From Welwitschia mirabilis (Eukaryota > Gnetophyta > Gnetopsida > Welwitschiales), in contig JBOZIK010000001.1 in assembly GCA_051453625.1 (NCBI GenBank), positions 93,521,003-93,577,973 of the forward strand: DNA of 56,971 bases. The letters run 5' to 3'. Both the position numbers and the translations under genes were made by a program. This document shows positions 56,431 to 56,971 of this stretch, piece after piece. A model generated the notes under the pieces. The model saw nothing but the letters and a program-made list of their open reading frames with translations, ran no database searches and was not told the origin of the DNA. Position 1 is the stretch's first letter; each line of letters starts with the position of its first letter.

Positions 56431-56971
56431 ATAAGTCAGCCTATGGAAGGAAATTCTGTTATAAGCCCTCCCTTCTTTGATGGAACCAACTATGAATATT
56501 AGAAGGCAAAGATGAGGGTCTTTGTTCAATCCATAGACCTTGAAATATAGGAGTCTATTACTAATGGATATTGTCTTTCCACTATGCAGGATCTTATAAT
56601 CAAGTTAACTACTTTAAAGAGCAAGGATAAGTGGATGCCTAATGAAAAATTAGCAGCAACTTGAAACTTAAAAAGACTGAATGCGATTTTCTATGCTATA
56701 GGTCCTAAAGATTTTAAAAGAATAGTAAATTTCACCACTACAAAAGAAGCTTGGGATATTTTAGAGACCACTCATGAGGGAACTAGACTAATAAAGTAGG
56801 CTAAACTTTAGATGCTTATCACTCAGTTTGAAGATCTTAAGGTGGAATATAATAAAGGTATTAATGATTTCTTTACAAAGCTAACAGATATTGTTAATTC
56901 TATGCGTGGCTTAGGTCAAATCATTGAGGAATTAAGAGTAGTTCACAAAGCATTAAGATCTTTGCCCAAAA
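56431..56971 (+). pseudogene. gag: SIRE-B gag, N-terminal part, broken
   Basis: Aligned with SIRE-A, whose ATG-AGT-CAA start corresponds to ATA-AGT-CAG here at 56431, so the original start codon is lost; the next ATG is at 56443. One frame then reads through the window end: EGNSVISPPFFDGTNYEY*K, MRVFVQSIDLEI*ESIT, KWMPNEKLAAT*NLKRLNAI, TTKEAWDILETTHEG, and FEDLKVEYNKGINDFFTKLT. The five internal stops are explained by TGG to TAG (twice), TGG to TGA, and CAG to TAG (twice); at the first two SIRE-A still has TGG. No frameshift is evident over about 540 bp, making this the least damaged coding stretch of the family here. Confidence 0.88.

Larger units (their letters stand above)
55080..56971 (+). 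mobile_element. SIRE-B: 5' end of a second SIRE-type copia element
   Basis: Full 5' LTR, PBS and the start of gag, running off the window. Same family and orientation as SIRE-A. Its gag can be aligned codon by codon with SIRE-A, which shows which premature stops arose in which copy. Confidence 0.88.

Noticed and set aside
1-56971. A new defence, biosynthetic or other functional gene system
   Set aside because: No intact open frame longer than about 170 codons exists, and every recognisable domain belongs to a decayed retroelement; nothing supports a working system.

Overview
This window is a plant (angiosperm-type) intergenic segment: AT-rich, with no intact host gene, rRNA, tRNA gene or CRISPR array, and built almost entirely of decayed retrotransposons. 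Plant origin is inferred from the lineages present: Ty1/copia of SIRE type with a long region downstream of pol, Ty3/gypsy of Athila type and of chromovirus (Reina-like) type, a plant LINE, a miniature TRIM and tRNA-derived SINE heads. Primer-binding sites (PBS) are of the plant initiator-Met type (TGGTATCAGAGC-like) or Asp type. I could not name the species. Every coding region is a pseudogene. Many stops are single C-to-T or G-to-A changes, as expected for old methylated DNA. Three runs of exactly 100 N (234-333, 12292-12391, 13677-13776) are assembly gaps.

Layout. 1-233: gag fragment of a SIRE copy, broken by a fold-back rearrangement. About 590-9552: SIRE-A, plus strand, with truncated 5' LTR, PBS, gag, protease, integrase, RT, RNase H, a downstream extra ORF, PPT and a full 3' LTR. 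9553 to about 10860: LINE 3' half. About 10900-13550: unidentified Pro/Ser-rich decayed coding region present as two tandem modules of about 1.15 kb. 13607-13848: CT/CA microsatellite. About 15.9-18.6 kb: Athila-type gag-pol on the minus strand (ATH-R). About 19.26-36.19 kb: a copia element (COP-C) split by a complete Athila-type element, ATH-F (20530-30593, about 1.24-kb LTRs). About 36.3-37.96 and 45.7-47.9 kb: a minus-strand copia (COP-D) apparently split by a minus-strand Reina-like chromovirus (37970-45679), whose 5' LTR is itself split by a 2.65-kb minus-strand non-autonomous copia (COP-E, 42662-45308). 48503-48814: a complete 312-bp TRIM on the minus strand. About 50.1-53.19 kb: the 3' end of a second plus-strand Athila-type element. 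55080 to the end: the 5' LTR, PBS and gag of a second long SIRE copy (SIRE-B).

Nothing here works as a functional gene system. The interest is stratigraphic and structural: at least three levels of nesting, a very small TRIM, a dense array of a GGGCGACCGA-like motif in SIRE LTRs, template-switch scars inside SIRE coding sequence, and tandem modules carrying a GGGG...CCCC motif about every 100 bp. All identifications were made by reading translations and comparing parts of the window by eye. No database search was possible, so element ends marked 'about' are estimates.
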